Shown here: positions 10,741-22,588 of the stretch, in pieces
How positions within the stretch are numbered: the stretch's first letter is position 1
Layout of the letters: each line of letters opens with the position of its first letter
NCBI GenBank assembly: GCA_014529385.2
Contig: CM043961.1
Span: forward strand, 15,084,478 to 15,148,477
From: Adiantum capillus-veneris
Lineage: Eukaryota > Streptophyta > Polypodiopsida > Polypodiales > Pteridaceae
Direction: 5' to 3'
DNA: 64,000 nucleotides
Program-made: the position numbers and the translations under genes
Notes under the pieces: model-generated
Told to the model about the DNA's origin: nothing
Seen by the model: the letters and a program-made list of their open reading frames with translations, nothing else
Databases searched by the model: none

Positions 10741-11962
10741 TTGGAGAAGAATGTCGTGCTTGGCAATGCGTTGGTATACATGTATGCTAATTTTAGTGTA
10801 CTTTGGAAAGCACAACAAGTTTTGGAAATCGCATCCCTGGCCTCTCAGTAACCCACGTGGCACACTCAGGAGTAATTCGATCTTCTCCACAAGAAGTTCG
10901 CAGGCTACAGAGCTTGTTGGCCAGTATGTATGTTAAGTGCGGTGCACTTGTCAGGGCACAACAAGTTGCTGATGAGCTTCCAGTCCGGGATGTCGTCGGT
11001 CGGAGTGCACTTACTACAGGATATGCCCGACATGGGCAGGGTCACAAAGCTTTGGGCTGTTTTCATCGCTTGCGACTCGAGGGCCTATCTCTGGATGTGG
11101 TCATCTATGCTTGTGCCTTGAAGGCATGTGGTATTATTCAAGACGTTGATCTGGGTAAACAAATTCATGACGAGATTGCTAGTCAGAGGTTGTTGGAGAA
11201 GAATGTCGTGCTTGGCAATGCGTTGGTATACATGTATGCCAATTGTGGTGTATTTTGGAAAGCACAACAAGTTCTGGATGAGCTTCCCAACCGAGATGTC
11301 ATCTCTTGGACTGCATCAATTGCAGTATATGCCCAACAAGGCCAGGGCCAGGAAGCTTTGAATTGTTTCCATTGTATGCGAAGTGAGGGTTTCTCTCCAG
11401 ATGCAGTCACCTATGCTTGCATTTTGAAGGCATGTGGCATTATGTGAGACATTGTATGGGCAAACAAATTCACGATGAGATTGTCAATCAGGGGCTGTCG
11501 TAAAGAATTGTCATGCTTGGCAATGATTTGGTTGACGTGTATTCCAAGTGTGGTGTACTTTTGAAAGCTCAACAAGTTCTTGACGAGCTTCCTGATCGAG
11601 ATGCAGTCTCTTGGAATGCATTGATTGCAGGTTATACCCAACAGGGGCACGGCCAAGAAGCATTGGGATGTTTCCAGCGGATGCGAAGCGAGGGCTTCTC
11701 TCCAGATGCACTCACCTATGCTTGCATTTTGAAGCCATGTGGCACTTTAAAAGACGTCGATACAGGAAAATAAATTCATGATGAGTTTGTTAGTCGGGGA
11801 CTGTTCAACAAAAATGTTGTGCTTGGTAATGCTTTGGTTGACATGTATGCCAAGTGTAGTGTACTTTCCGAAGCACAACAAGTTCTTGACGAGCTTTATG
11901 TCTGGGATGCAGTCTCTTGGAATGCATTGATTGTACGATCGGTATCTCATTCTTTCGAGGTA
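10741..11962 (+). pseudogene. PLS-class pentatricopeptide repeat (PPR) pseudogene
   Basis: PPR proteins bind organellar RNA through tandem helical repeats of about 35 residues. The recognisable units are: LEKNVVLGNALVYMYANF (10741 on); ACGIIQDVDLGKQIHDEIAS and a second NALVYMYANCGVF (11110-11260); DVISWTASIAVYAQQGQGQE with SPDAVTYACILKACG (to 11440); LIAGYTQQGHGQEALGCFQ (11620 on); and a last NVVLGNALVDMYAKC (11815 on). The main open piece is 10803-11447. A frameshift and stop near 11445-11512 and a TAA at 11771-11773 break it. The text ends mid-repeat near 11962 and no E or DYW domain follows. Residues at repeat junctions match the Lsmall/P/S pattern known from land plants. It looks non-functional. 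Confidence 0.88.
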
Positions 11963-11986
11963 CACCTTTGAACCACGGCAATCGGT

Positions 11987-11988
<2 letters not shown>

Positions 11989-12019
<31 letters not shown>
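11989..12019. repeat. (CT)n microsatellite at the PPR pseudogene breakpoint
   Basis: A CT run of about 31 bases begins about 27 bases after PPR similarity stops. Confidence 0.95.
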
Positions 12020-12022
<3 letters not shown>

Positions 12023-12579
12023 CTTTCATAAATTTGTTTACTTGAGAAATTTTGAAATGGCATATATAGTTTTCAATATTTTGCTCAAGAAAGATTTAGA
12101 AGAGTTACGCCAACAAGGAGAGAATGCCTCACTGGCATGTGGAGGGGGGTGTATGCATGTAACTATGGATCGCTATGAGGTACCTTGTGATTACCAAATA
12201 TCGACAGATGCCTTTTGGTTTGAAAGAGCTTGCTAAGATTTCAATATGGGTCTCTCCCTGCCCCCCAAGTTTTTGTCTTCTAGAGGTTCTTGTTTTCTCT
12301 TACACTCGGACTCTCCGGCTAACTAAGCACTCTAGTTTAACCTGGTTGGCCTAAGGCAATTTTTGCCATATTGCACGCTGTCGAGAAATTTGCGGTCTTG
12401 CCAAGAAAGCACCGGGCTTATAGCTGTGAGAGTTTGTGAGAGAACTCAACAAAAACTATATGAAGGAGTTAAACCATAGATGCCATGAAGACTAGGGTTT
12501 GGAAAGAAGTGCAATCAAAGAAGACTCACTCTTTCTCTCTTGCACTCACACACACAAAGAAAGAACACAAAAGAGAATG

Positions 12580-13007
12580 TCAAAACAATACGAAGATGAA
12601 AACATCAAGGCTATGGTCATATCGTATCATGGGTAATATGAAAGGGTTAATGGATGAGTTAATGGCATTCAATCTTGGCTGACCAAATAGGCTACGAATT
12701 GTTCTTTGGAATTGTAGTTTTGTGCTTACCATAATATATATATTTTGTCTAGTGATTGGGATTAATTGTGTGTACAAATCCTCTTGGTTCATAGCAAGAT
12801 AACTACGCTTACATCAAAAGAAAAATTATAGTCTATGAGAGGTAGTATGATGGGATCCGGTGATAGAAGTATTTCATTGAGCTTTTCAGGGCCGAAGAGA
12901 AACACTATACGTTGTTGAAAGTGTATTTTACGGCTAATCCATACGTTAATTCTAATAGATCGTACAGAGTGAAAGCGATAGAAATGATCATCGTGTGGGT
13001 TATTCAT
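12580..13007 (-). repeat. Diverged tandem pair of about 210-bp units, both open on the - strand
   Basis: Two adjacent - strand frames, 12789-13007 and 12580-12792, overlap by four bases and encode alignable peptides of 72 and 70 residues. Shared strings include LFGxxxLN, PxILPxIxY and FDV/LDV near the ends, and I judge close to half of the aligned positions identical. The DNA match is visibly poorer. No family is recognised. This could be an old satellite pair or a duplicated short exon. Confidence 0.45.
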
Positions 13008-14490
13008 CTAGGATAGTATGTGAGAAATGTAGATATGAGAGAAGTGAAGAGATGAGAAGTTTCCCTCCCAAGCCCTATTCTTGCAAAGAGAACCTAGAGA
13101 GGATGAATTACTAAGAATGAGAGAGATAGGTTTGGTTAAGGAGATGAGATTAGATACATATATATATGTTGGATTCGAGATGAAAATGAAAACAACAAGA
13201 AATCAAGAAAACATCAATGTAGAACACATCTTACTTGAAACCCTTCGGCACCATTATTGATGGGAGAGAGAAGAAGAGGGGAGAATTCAACGTTGATTGA
13301 TACGCCAAGTACAACACCTTCTTTGATTATAGTTGATCTTCCAAGGATAGCGTACAAGAATGGCTAGTCTCCCTCTAGGAGAAAGTGTAGGCTTGGGCTT
13401 ATGTTAATGGGGCTAAGTACAATTAGGCATTACTACTCACTCCCTCAAGAATTCCTCTCATCAATGGATTGAATGCTTGAGTTCCTTTTCAAGGAAGAAG
13501 AGGTCCCCTTTTATAGGTGAAGGGAACCCCCAAGGGTTTACACAAGAAGAGAGGAGCCAGTGTGAACATGAATTGGAAAAGTTGGAAATGAGTTGTCCTT
13601 GCATGATGTGGGCAGACTGGGGTCCAGTATTTTGATCATATCTCCTCAACTGTGGCTCCAAATAAAAAAGTAAAAATATGGGCAAAAACTTCAGCTCATT
13701 AGCTACGATTTTCATTTTAAAATTGTTTTCCAATTCGAATTGGAACCTTGTGTAAAAAATTCATCAAAATAGGGTCCATTTATGGCAGCAAAAGTCTTCC
13801 CGTGGTCTCCTTAGCCTAAACTTTCATTTAATTCACAAGGACACCTTATGCCATATGAAAGCATGACATTGCTCCTTGACAAAGTTTTGTAATCATGCTT
13901 GCAATAATGCATTAAAATAAGTGTATCTTTGAAATCATGCCACCTAGTGTCCCACTAGGATTTGATTCTCTCCTAGTAGCTATTTAAAAATAAATATAAG
14001 AAAAGTATAAAAAATACGTAGAATATATATATATTGGAATTTACCCTAGATATAGGATCTAGCTAGGGTGTGAGATGATAATGAAATAGTAGAAATAAAG
14101 AATCAATGCTTTTTGCCCCAAGTTAAAGAGGCGGAGCTATTGATGCTTTTCCCATAGTATTTTCTGATGGTAAAGTAAGGATAGGTTACCCTTGAGAAAA
14201 ATAATAGGATGAGATAGAAGGCTTATTATTATACTTAAATATGCATATGTACACTATAGGAAATATAATTATGTATCTAAAAAAATACAAGATAGATCTT
14301 GTAGCATGCGTTCCCACTATGTACGTGTCACAGCACGACAACGCACACGAAGCCACGCGGCAATTTTCAAAGTCTATTTTTACAATTTTTGAATTGAAAA
14401 AAATCACATGCATTGTACATAGACTACGTGCGATCGCTGTTTGCATGCTTTTTATAGCAACACTTTTAGAGGCTAATAAAAACCGATTCT
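13008..14490. other. AT-rich intergenic DNA with possible old LTR fragments
   Basis: No gene is seen. Two short stretches, after 13165 and after 14037, share a weak 'gagatgataatgaaa' type opening and may be the edges of an old LTR pair. I cannot confirm this. Confidence 0.35.
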
Positions 14491-14931
14491 TTGTTCTACG
14501 TTAAACTATCTGTCTACTTAGCACTTGCCAACAATTCCAATGGAGGCTACAACACCGTCACCTTGCAAATGGTCGTACCTTGCTTCACACGAGCATCATC
14601 GTCACATTCCTTTAGTATTATCACATGTTTTTTGGCACGCATAGGGATGGCTTTAGAGTGCTTGTCCCTCGGTTTGAAGGTCAGCAAAGAGGTGGAAGCC
14701 AACATTGGTAGTTCTGAGTGTATTTTGAACTACTTTTTTGAGTCATTGCAATCAAAAGCAAACCTTCGATGGTTATGAGTGTATTTCGAACTATTTTTTT
14801 GAGTCGTTGTTGCAATCAAAAGTAAAGGAGATCTTCCCCTCCTATGTACGCCCTCCTGTTTTGCATCAGAATCACCAGATTTTGAATCTCCTTAAACAAA
14901 AAATCATCATGCACAAACACCAACTAGTGGC

Positions 14932-15556
14932 ATGGGTCTCTCTCCGCTCGCAAAGATGCAGGCTCCTGTTAATAAGGATTCAATGTATGCCACTCCAAAG
15001 GGTACTTTCATCATCAAGTATGAGCTTCATATCAATGAGGGAATTGAGACCCCATATCAAATCTCAAAGGTTAAGAAGGCAATGCACGCAGAGATAAAGA
15101 GGAGCTTGAGAGCAGGTCTTGTTGACCTCCCCATACCTAAATATGCGTACCAAGTAGTTGTGCGAAAACTACAAGACAAGTTGCTCTTTTACTACAGGTG
15201 TTGGGCACACTCTTGGCACCACCATTGTCTAGCTATTCCTCCTCTTTATCTTTTGTTGTACTTGTGTACCTACTTTTGGTGGTCGTCCACTCCTTGTATT
15301 GACCTCATGCTATGTGAATCCGCTCATGTTGGCAGCAACCTATGAAGGGCGTTGTTGCTATATTGTGCAGGAGTGTCCAAGTACTGTAGGGGAAAGAAAC
15401 ACATGTTACACAATATCTAGCAAAAGCAGGGTACACAATAAAAGGATCGATTGGTTCTACACAACCTCAAAGAGTAATGTCGACTCTGTTTATCATTTCC
15501 TGAGATGGGAGCTAATCGATCATCTTTGGGTCGAGCCTCCCACAAGGAGCTTTTGA
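14932..15556 (+). pseudogene. Unrecognised coding remnant in two frames
   Basis: Two overlapping + strand frames (14932-15345 and 15299-15556) have protein-like composition. The first contains GTFIIKYELHINEGIETPYQ and KKAMHAEIKRSLRAGLVDLP. The second contains [20 protein letters not shown] and [26 protein letters not shown] donor-like site at 15197 and a TTGTGCAG acceptor-like site at 15370 lie between them, but the reading phases do not join cleanly. The second piece vaguely recalls the end of a LINE endonuclease domain (RIDxFY), which is weak. No function is assigned. Confidence 0.3.
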
Positions 15557-15720
15557 CATGTTACCACATAGCAATTAGCTTTCTGTCCCATGTACTTCCT
15601 AAACTGAAGTAGCAAGTTAGGAGCTTTTTGATGTATTGAATTAACAAAGTCATAGTTTCCTATATGGGAATTCGATAATTGCTAAATGGAACTATCAACT
15701 TCCAAGTATCATCTCTATAT

Positions 15721-15944
15721 TTACTACATAGTAATTATGTGGAGTTGCTACATAGAAGTAGTAATTCCTTGGTCCAATGAAATTACTTTATAGCAACTAT
15801 GTGGAGTTGCTAGTTGGAAGTAGCAAATCTTAGGTCCAACATTATTACTACATAGTAACTACATTGACTTTCTAATTAGAAGTAGCAAATCATAGGTCCA
15901 ATGCAATTACTATATAATAAATATTTAGTTTGCTGGTTAGAAAT
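15721..15944. repeat. 62-bp tandem repeat, about 3.6 copies
   Basis: Units begin at 15721, 15783, 15845 and 15907 with TTACTACATAGTAA-type starts. They share internal GAAGTAGCAAAT and a TAGGTCCAAT end. The spacing is exactly 62 bases three times. The last unit is cut off at 15944 by the LTR that begins at 15945. Confidence 0.9.
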
Positions 15945-17195
15945 TGTAATGGAAATGGTCTAATAACGTGTAGAATAGCGGAATTAAGAGAATTAGAGTG
16001 AGCAACTTTGTGAGATTACTTTGAGAGAATAGAGGGTGAACTTAATTGGTAGTAACAACTTAACCATAACACTAATTAACTAGGCATGAACAATACTTAG
16101 AGATAGAGTTTAGAGAACATGACAATAATTGAGGACCGGATTTATGTGGAGCCGGTCCGCCCTCCAATAGGCATTTGTATTATAGATTCTCCCATTGAGG
16201 GAAACTTGGTACAATACAATTTTTGTGTTCCTTGAGACCTCTTTGGCTGTATGAAGAAGGAAGCTTCATACACCAAGCTTTTGCTTAAGAGAAACAATAA
16301 ATCTTAGCTTGAAAACAATCAAGAACTCGTGAATATCATTAATTCTTGTGTTCCCTAAATCATTTGAATGCATGAAGATGTAAACTTTTATGCATCAATT
16401 TGTGCCTAAAGCAACAATTAATCTACTTTGCAATAACAATTAATCTACTTGCATTAAGTAATTAATCTACTTGCAATAAACCATTAGCATTCTTGCAATA
16501 ATAATAACATAAACTTTGTAGAAAGCATTAACTATCCCAAGCCTCAGTCCCAAGACCTCAAACACCTTCGAAGGTGGAGAGAGCTAGGAGGGAATGAGGG
16601 TAGGGAAGATGAAGAAGAAGTATTCCATAGGAGAAAGAAATAGTTCCTCACTTATCATCACTCTTCTTGCTTAGCATACATAATAGCATAGTAATGAAGA
16701 TGGAGAATATGGGAAGCTTAAGCATTGAAGTATAGCTCTTGGTTGGATTTTCATTCCATAGCCAAGAGTGTTGGTGTAGGCTCTCAACTTCTCAAGGAGC
16801 TTGGAGAAGGAGATGGAGCTCTTGCACTTTGCATAGCACACAATGAGAGTGCGTGTGAGTGTGTGTAGGTGAGTATACCCTACAAGCAAGGCCTCTTCTT
16901 GCTTTGGTCAACCCCCTCTTCTAGCTCATGCTTAAAGCTCATTGACTCATGTCAAGCCTAGCCAATCACAAGCTTGGGCCATTTATTGCAATAGGGGTAG
17001 TCTTGGGACAAGTGTCCCCCTTTCCCCTTCCAGAGAGAGGACTTGTTAAATGCAAAAACAATTAGTTAATTCAAGTAATTTATCATTGGACCCGTTTTAA
17101 GTCTAACCAATAGGATTCAAGCACCTCGTGAAGGTAACATGGGTAGGAGCTTGACATGTGTCCTTGCTACCTCTTAAGGCTTGGGGTTACCTTGA

Positions 17196-17228
<33 letters not shown>

Positions 17229-17383
17229 CACTAGCCCCTACAATATGGGCTCGCCCCCTCTTATGTAGGGATCACTTTGACTTTTGGTGCTCAAGCACCT
17301 TACTCATCAAGCATGAAAAAGCACTTCTAGCTTGGGTGTGTTCCCACAAGCATCTCAAACAAGCACAACAAGCACTTATGACA
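15945..17383 (-). repeat. 3' LTR of element B1 (about 1.44 kb)
   Basis: On the + strand it runs from TGTAATGGAAATGG to CTTATGACA, so the - strand LTR has TGTC...TACA ends. TTACCTCTCTCTTGAA follows and is the PPT on the - strand. A matching LTR start lies at 39708 next to a PBS. A (TG)n run lies inside at 17195-17224. Confidence 0.85.
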
Positions 17384-18180
17384 TTACCTCTCTCTTGAAA
17401 TCATAGTCGTCCTCGACTATGAGGCAGAGATGGTAAAGTCTCAGCCATTAGTCCATTGGTCTTAGCGGGTAGAGGATCCATTTTTACCCTACGGCATCAT
17501 TCCAGAGTGGATGACTAATCCACTTGGTGCTTGAGAGACACTATCTACCACAAGTATGTCTGCTCTTTAGTCCATAGCATACTTCCAAAGTAGAGTGACA
17601 AGTTCTACTTGGTGTTTGGGAGACGTGGTCACCACAAACATGATCTTAAGTAGGCATACTTCTTATTATTTGTGCACAAAAACATAGAGAGAGAGTCTTA
17701 TAAGACAAAAACATTGATCATTTAAAATGCATTTCTTTTACATTTTCTTATTCTTATGTATCATTGTAAGCATCATTAACAAGGTTCATATTATCCTTAA
17801 GCTATGTTCTTTGCATGCATTTAGCATCTTTGAAGAAAGGATAATTCTTAAATTAAATAAGATACAGTCAGTAATCTTACCATTTCTTACTACCTTGTCT
17901 TCATGTCGAAGGATGAACTTGGTTTGGAGCTCCTCTTCTTCATCCTCGATCTTTCGTGGGTCTTCAATTATGGCCTCTCTTGGTGGCTCTCCTTTATAAG
18001 GCTTGAATAGGCTCTCATGAAAAATATTATGTATGAGCCAGTAGTCGGGCAACTTTAATTGATAAGCCATCTTATGGATGGGTTTGAAAATTTAGAAGGG
18101 GCCATAGTATCTTTGTGTTGGCTTAGCATAATACCTTTAGTGGCCCGTAGGATTTTTGCGTGGAATTTGCCTTAGATGAG
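17384..18180 (-). pseudogene. Integrase C-terminus and chromodomain remnant of B1
   Basis: The frame at 17786-18070 encodes MAYQLKLPDYWLIHNIFHES, then KPYKGEPP, IEDPRKIED and FILRHEDKVV. It parallels the intact chromovirus at 27603-28301 (INEMAYQLKLPNHWLIHNAF and later ILRHEDKVLRGGK). The chromodomain is cut off by a frame loss just after its start. Upstream text to about 18180 is readable only in pieces. It is non-functional. Confidence 0.8.
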
Positions 18181-18926
18181 CCTTGGAGAGGTTTATTAAT
18201 ACCCATTTTTTTATTATTTAAAGGCTAAGGCTCTTTTGTGCTTAGTAGCAACAATCCCTTTTTCCTTTATACTGAAGGCTAAGGCTCTTTTGTGCCTAGT
18301 GGCAGTAGCCCCTTTTGCCTAGCTATTAGATGGGTATAGCCTTTTAACCTTCTAAAAAGATTCGTTCTGATCTTGGCTATACTCATTTTTGATGAAGATA
18401 TTCCCAGGTACCTTATGCTACAAGGGACCTTTGGATCTTCCATTTTTAACCTTAAAAGGTACTATCACCGTAGAAGTATGTTCAATCACATTAGAGACAT
18501 ACTACTGATAGGGTAAGTAGTTCTCCCATTTTGAGCGTTGTCTACTTCCAATCATAGGATTTTAGTAGATCAAGAATCATTAGTTTAGCTATTTTCCTTT
18601 TGGCCATCCGTAGGGAATAGTAGGCCGAGAAAAAGAGGGTTAATCTAGTTCTAACAGAGACTCTACCAAAAATTAGCAGTCATGGTACGATTTCTATCCG
18701 ACGCAATTAGATGTTGGCAAGCTATGGTCCCTTTATCATACTTCGTCTTTTGGTATACCATACATTTTGAAACATACTCTTGTATGTTCCCGTTTCTTGG
18801 TAAGCCAATATAAGTATGCTTCTATTCCTAGATGAGTAGGTTTGAATACTTCTTTGCCCCGCTTATGGGAGGATTATGGGAAGTGACTAAGACATAGCCT
18901 ATTGAGGTATGGACGATAAACATCCT
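18180..18926 (-). pseudogene. Heavily decayed integrase core of B1
   Basis: Short matches to the integrase region of the intact chromovirus can be followed in the nucleotide text, for example the words around 18700-18860 against 28500-28860. No frame stays open, and short extra copies of a 'aaggctaaggctcttttgtgc' phrase appear at about 18218 and 18268. Confidence 0.5.
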
Positions 18927-19505
18927 CTAAAGTGAATGGTTCCTTTTTCTTCCGTTTGTAAAGGTTATTACCATATTCCTAAAGTCTGGGTTAGGAGCAT
19001 ATTTAACTATCGTAAAAGATGGTTCATTGTAAGTTGATATTGTTACCCTATCTACTCTTGGACATTGTGAAAGTGCATTGGCCACTTGATTGTTCTTGCC
19101 AGCAATGTGGGCAATATAAAAAATAAATTTCAAAAAGAAACTCGCCCACCTCATTTGTTTGTCGGATAGCTTGGTTTGCATCATGGACGGAGTCCTCAAG
19201 AAGTACTTCCATGTGTCTACGGCATGTAAAACAGCTCGTAGCTCCTTTTTTATATGCCTAACATTTGCTCATTGGATTGACTCTTGTATGCTATGGCATG
19301 CCCTTCTTGAAGATTTTTTTTTTTTTTGCTTGACGGCAATCACCCAAGCATTACATTGGACCTCAAATAGCTTTGAGATATCCCGTGGTGTAAGCATAGG
19401 TTGAGAGATAAGCTTCTTTTTGAACTTTTCAAAAGAATTTTGCTCTTTTATAGTCCAACATTCTTTTTTTGTTAAGTCTTGTATTGGACCGCCGACTATA
19501 AACAT
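18927..19505 (-). pseudogene. RNase H remnant of B1
   Basis: The frame at 18927-19199 includes QTKLSDKQMRWASFFLKF and AHIAGKNNQVANALSQCPRV, the end of the Ty3/gypsy RNase H domain. Text at 19269-19505 includes LISQPMLTPRDISKLFEVQC, the region leading to its first catalytic Asp. Between them the central RNase H sequence is missing or replaced by a T-rich run near 19316-19328. Confidence 0.75.
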
Positions 19506-19534
19506 GAATTTTTCCTATGAAGCTTCTATTGAAA

Positions 19535-20002
19535 GGCCCCTGGAGGGACTGCCAAGGAATGAACCTCCCAACCTCCCATAAAATAGCCCCTTGGACCTCA
19601 TTCCCTATCCACACTTGTAGCCGGCCCCTTGGGCCTGGTCCTGGACCACCGGGCATTGCCCTTGGCATGACATTACTTCCCCCTTGGAGAAGCGTTTTCG
19701 TCCATGAAAACAAGAGTGATGAGACACTGGTGCTTTCCACAGTGGCATCCTGCAGGGATGCAGCTGTTTGCTTGATAAGAACATGGTTCAGTAGGAGGTT
19801 CAATGAAACCAAGAGTAACATCTTGATTTTCCATATTGTTGTCCTGTTGCAACCTTCGTGGTGTAACCGTCGCATAGATAATATAGCGTGTAAACTTCAT
19901 GTAGAACTCACTTGAGTAACTAAATGAGGAATCACAACTAAGGTGTACCCAAAGATTACCTCTTTTTACTTTCCTTGAAAGTAACTTGTTGACGTAACTC
20001 AT
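19535..20002 (-). mobile_element. 3' end of another Ty3/gypsy element: C-terminal tail, PPT and LTR start
   Basis: The - strand frame 19673-20002 ends VTPRRLQQDN...GFIEPPTEPC, which matches in layout the tail of the first element (VDYIEPPTLPHEPEHV at 590-650). A CCAAGGGGGAAG polypurine tract follows, then TGTCATGCCAAGGG from 19672 as the LTR start. The LTR is cut after about 140 bases, near 19535, where element B1 begins. Its PPT and first LTR bases also resemble the element at 800-830. Confidence 0.65.
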
Positions 20003-20424
20003 CGACCAAGTTGAAGTCCTTGACTTGTTCTCAAATTTTATCAGTAAGCAACCCCACCATAGTTAGCGTTTCATAGTTGAGAATCTGACTTATACATGAA
20101 AAGACTAAGCCTAGTCGCTAACATGCTTTAACTTATGGTAGCAAACTCCAAGTAGAGCAATAAATGCTTATTAATTGAATTGATTGGTGCTAATATACGC
20201 ACTTTGCATATCTTTTAGCACAAGATTACACTTTGTAATTTGCCTATCTCCTTGTATAACTGACAGTACTGAGGTGTGTTTCCTACACGGTTTATAGACA
20301 GTCATCCCAGATGACTAGTAAACGAGGATCGCAATACCGTACAATATTGCTGAAGAATCAACAATGTCCTGAATAACCATCATGGTTAACTTGAAAAATC
20401 CACAAGCACCCAAACCGAGCCATG
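20003..20424. other. Intergenic DNA, nothing recognised
   Basis: No open frame or repeat stands out. Confidence 0.4.
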
Positions 20425-20565
20425 TTTGAATTAATTAATTGAAGACTACGGTGATTGCCAAAGCCATATGCATCTGTTTTTCTTGCTCTCTCTCACACCT
20501 CCCAGAGCCAGAGGCCTGACGCATGCCCGGCTCATGTTTTGAACACTTATCCCCCAACATCTTGG
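20425..20565 (+). repeat. Dispersed repeat, copy 1 (also at 35275-35411)
   Basis: About 130 bases, from GAATTAATTAATTGAAGACT through GGTGATTGCCAAAGCCATAT to TTATCCCCCAACATCTTGGT, recur at 35275-35411 with roughly 85 percent identity by eye. It directly precedes the start of the acidic protein locus, so it may be the LTR end or leader of an LTR element. Confidence 0.75.
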
Positions 20566-20573
20566 TGAACCCA

Positions 20574-22588
20574 ACATGAAACAAGCCGGGGTGGGAGGTA
20601 AAGATGGAGAATTTAGAGTAGATGATGAAGATGATTGCATAGCTAAGTGCAAATGATTTTGATGATAAGCCAACAGTTTCAAAATTTTCAAAGATGCTTC
20701 AATTAGTTCAAGGATCTCTGCTTGAAATGGAGATCGCAAAGAAGAAAAATCAGATGGATGAAGCTTTTGATGCAGCTTTAGATGTAGTATATGACGAGAG
20801 GCGAGTCTTTGATGGTTATGATCCAGAGGGCTACCTAGAGTGTTATGAGTTGGAAACCAAGTTAAGAGGGATACATGAAGAGTTAATGGTCAAATCTTTT
20901 GAGCAATTAGTGAGTTCAAATTTGAAGGATCAGATTCAAGAGGTTACTAAAGCCTACAACGACGACTGGGAATATTTCAAAGAAGCTAGTGTACAGGTAA
21001 TTTATGAGCATTATGAAAGCTATCAAGAACAGAGTTTAAGTCTGCCAAACTACGCATATATTCGAGGACAAGTACAATCAAAGTTAGAAGCTGTGATTGA
21101 TAAGTATATTGTGCAACATGCTACCTTCTTGAAGGCTAATGATGAAGACATAGTTAAAGTTGTATGAAAAGTTGGGTTTTGCAGATGCCTTGCATGAGGT
21201 AGAAGTCTTTGAGGGTGAGGCTTTACATCCCCAAGATACACAAAAAGAATTTTGCAGAGAACCTATGCATGCAGTACAGGAGGAAAAGAAATCAAGGGAT
21301 CAAAAACAGCGAATTGGCTAAAGCTCAGGAAGAAATTGTGCAGGTGAATGAGTGCAGCCATATTCAAGTAGACATGCAAGAAGATACGGTTACAACTGAT
21401 ACTTTTGCTACTGACTCAGAATTAGAGCAAAGTTTTTCTAGTAAAGATTCTGCCATAGAATTGATTGATGATACTGGTACAGATTCTACCATAGAGTTGA
21501 TTGATGATATTGGTGCAGATTCTATCATAGAGTTGATTGATGATACATATGTTATAGGTCAATGAAAGGCTGCTGTTGAGAGCAGTAGGACCATGGCTTT
21601 GGGTATACCAGATTTTTTGAATTTGAATGTACCAAATTTTGAGGATTTGGTTAAGCAAGAGTATGTGCTTGAAGATCTACGAAATGTTGATTCAGAGGGG
21701 GTGCAGATTCCTCCATTGACAAGCTGTTGTGAAGCCGAGCTACCAAAGTGGAAAACTGATCTTGAATATGATGATGATGATTCAGAGGGGTGGCAGACTC
21801 CTTCTTTGACAAGTTTCTGTGACCCAGAGCTACCTATGTGGCAAAGTAATCTTGAATTTACTGGTGATTTAGAGAGGGAGAAAACTTCTTCTCTATCAAG
21901 AATTTGTGACACAGGGCTCACACTATGGCATAATGATCATGAACTTGATGATGCTGATTCAACCTGTGAAGTGCAATCTCTTGATGTTGAATATGATTGG
22001 TTTCATTATGTCGATGATATAGACAGGGTAGTAGATGAAATTTTCAATGTGCATGCTGAACTTTGTGCTACAGAAGTGCAAAGATATTTGGATGAGGGTG
22101 AAAGACTTGAATAGTAGTTTACAGTAGATGCGTTTAGTATGCATGTCATATGTGGAAATCTTAGTTTACAGCAGCTTGAGATGTGCAGGATGGAGGAACC
22201 TTCTGAAGCGGTGGACCTAGATCTTATGTACTTATTGGACAAAGCTTTGGAAGGGTTCTCAAATACAGATGCTAAGGATACCAACCAATCTAGATTCATG
22301 CATGAGAAAGTTTGTTCAGATGCAATTGATGATGACCTTAAGCAGTTTTTAGATGATGCTCTACTTGATTTTGAGCCTCTACAAGATAAAGAATTGTTTT
22401 TTGATTCATCTTGCGAGCCTAGTGAAGAGGATTTTTCCAGAGACTTGATGTATTTAGATATTCATGATTGGGATTCCAATACTAATGAGAGTGGAGGTGC
22501 AATGCCAATGCTTTTACCTGTGATTGATGATCGACAATTGGATGAGCCAGTTGCACAGGGGGATATGGAAGTATTTAGTGCTACCTGA
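20574..22588 (+). pseudogene. Acidic, internally repetitive protein locus of unknown function
   Basis: A start at 20574 (MKQAGVGGKDGEFRVDDEDD) leads, after a frameshift near 20655, into a 157-codon helical, acidic segment ending at 21167. After further frame changes near 21160 and 21320 a single frame runs from 21209 to 22588. It is interrupted only by TGA at 21563 and TAG-TAG at 22112. Three nested repeat scales are visible: a 36-bp unit (IELIDD, from 21446, three copies), a unit of about 90 bp (DSEGxQxPxLTSxC, from 21689, three copies) and a looser D-LxxxLDxAL motif after 22220. Composition is strongly acidic. I do not recognise a family. The preceding leader-like repeat and the following GGGGGCTAC tract suggest cargo of a non-autonomous LTR element. 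Confidence 0.5.

Larger units (their letters stand above)
15945..19530 (-). mobile_element. Ty3/gypsy element B1, defective: 3' LTR plus 3' part of pol
   Basis: The element reads on the - strand. Its 3' LTR (15945-17383) is followed by a PPT and decayed integrase C-terminus, then RNase H text up to about 19505. The right edge is abrupt near 19530, where an unrelated LTR fragment begins. The same sequence, with the same internal losses, recurs at 35402-37300 in element B2. The family is related to the chromovirus at 25661-34564, and LTR words such as CCCAAGACCTCA and CACCTTCGAAG are shared. Confidence 0.85.
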
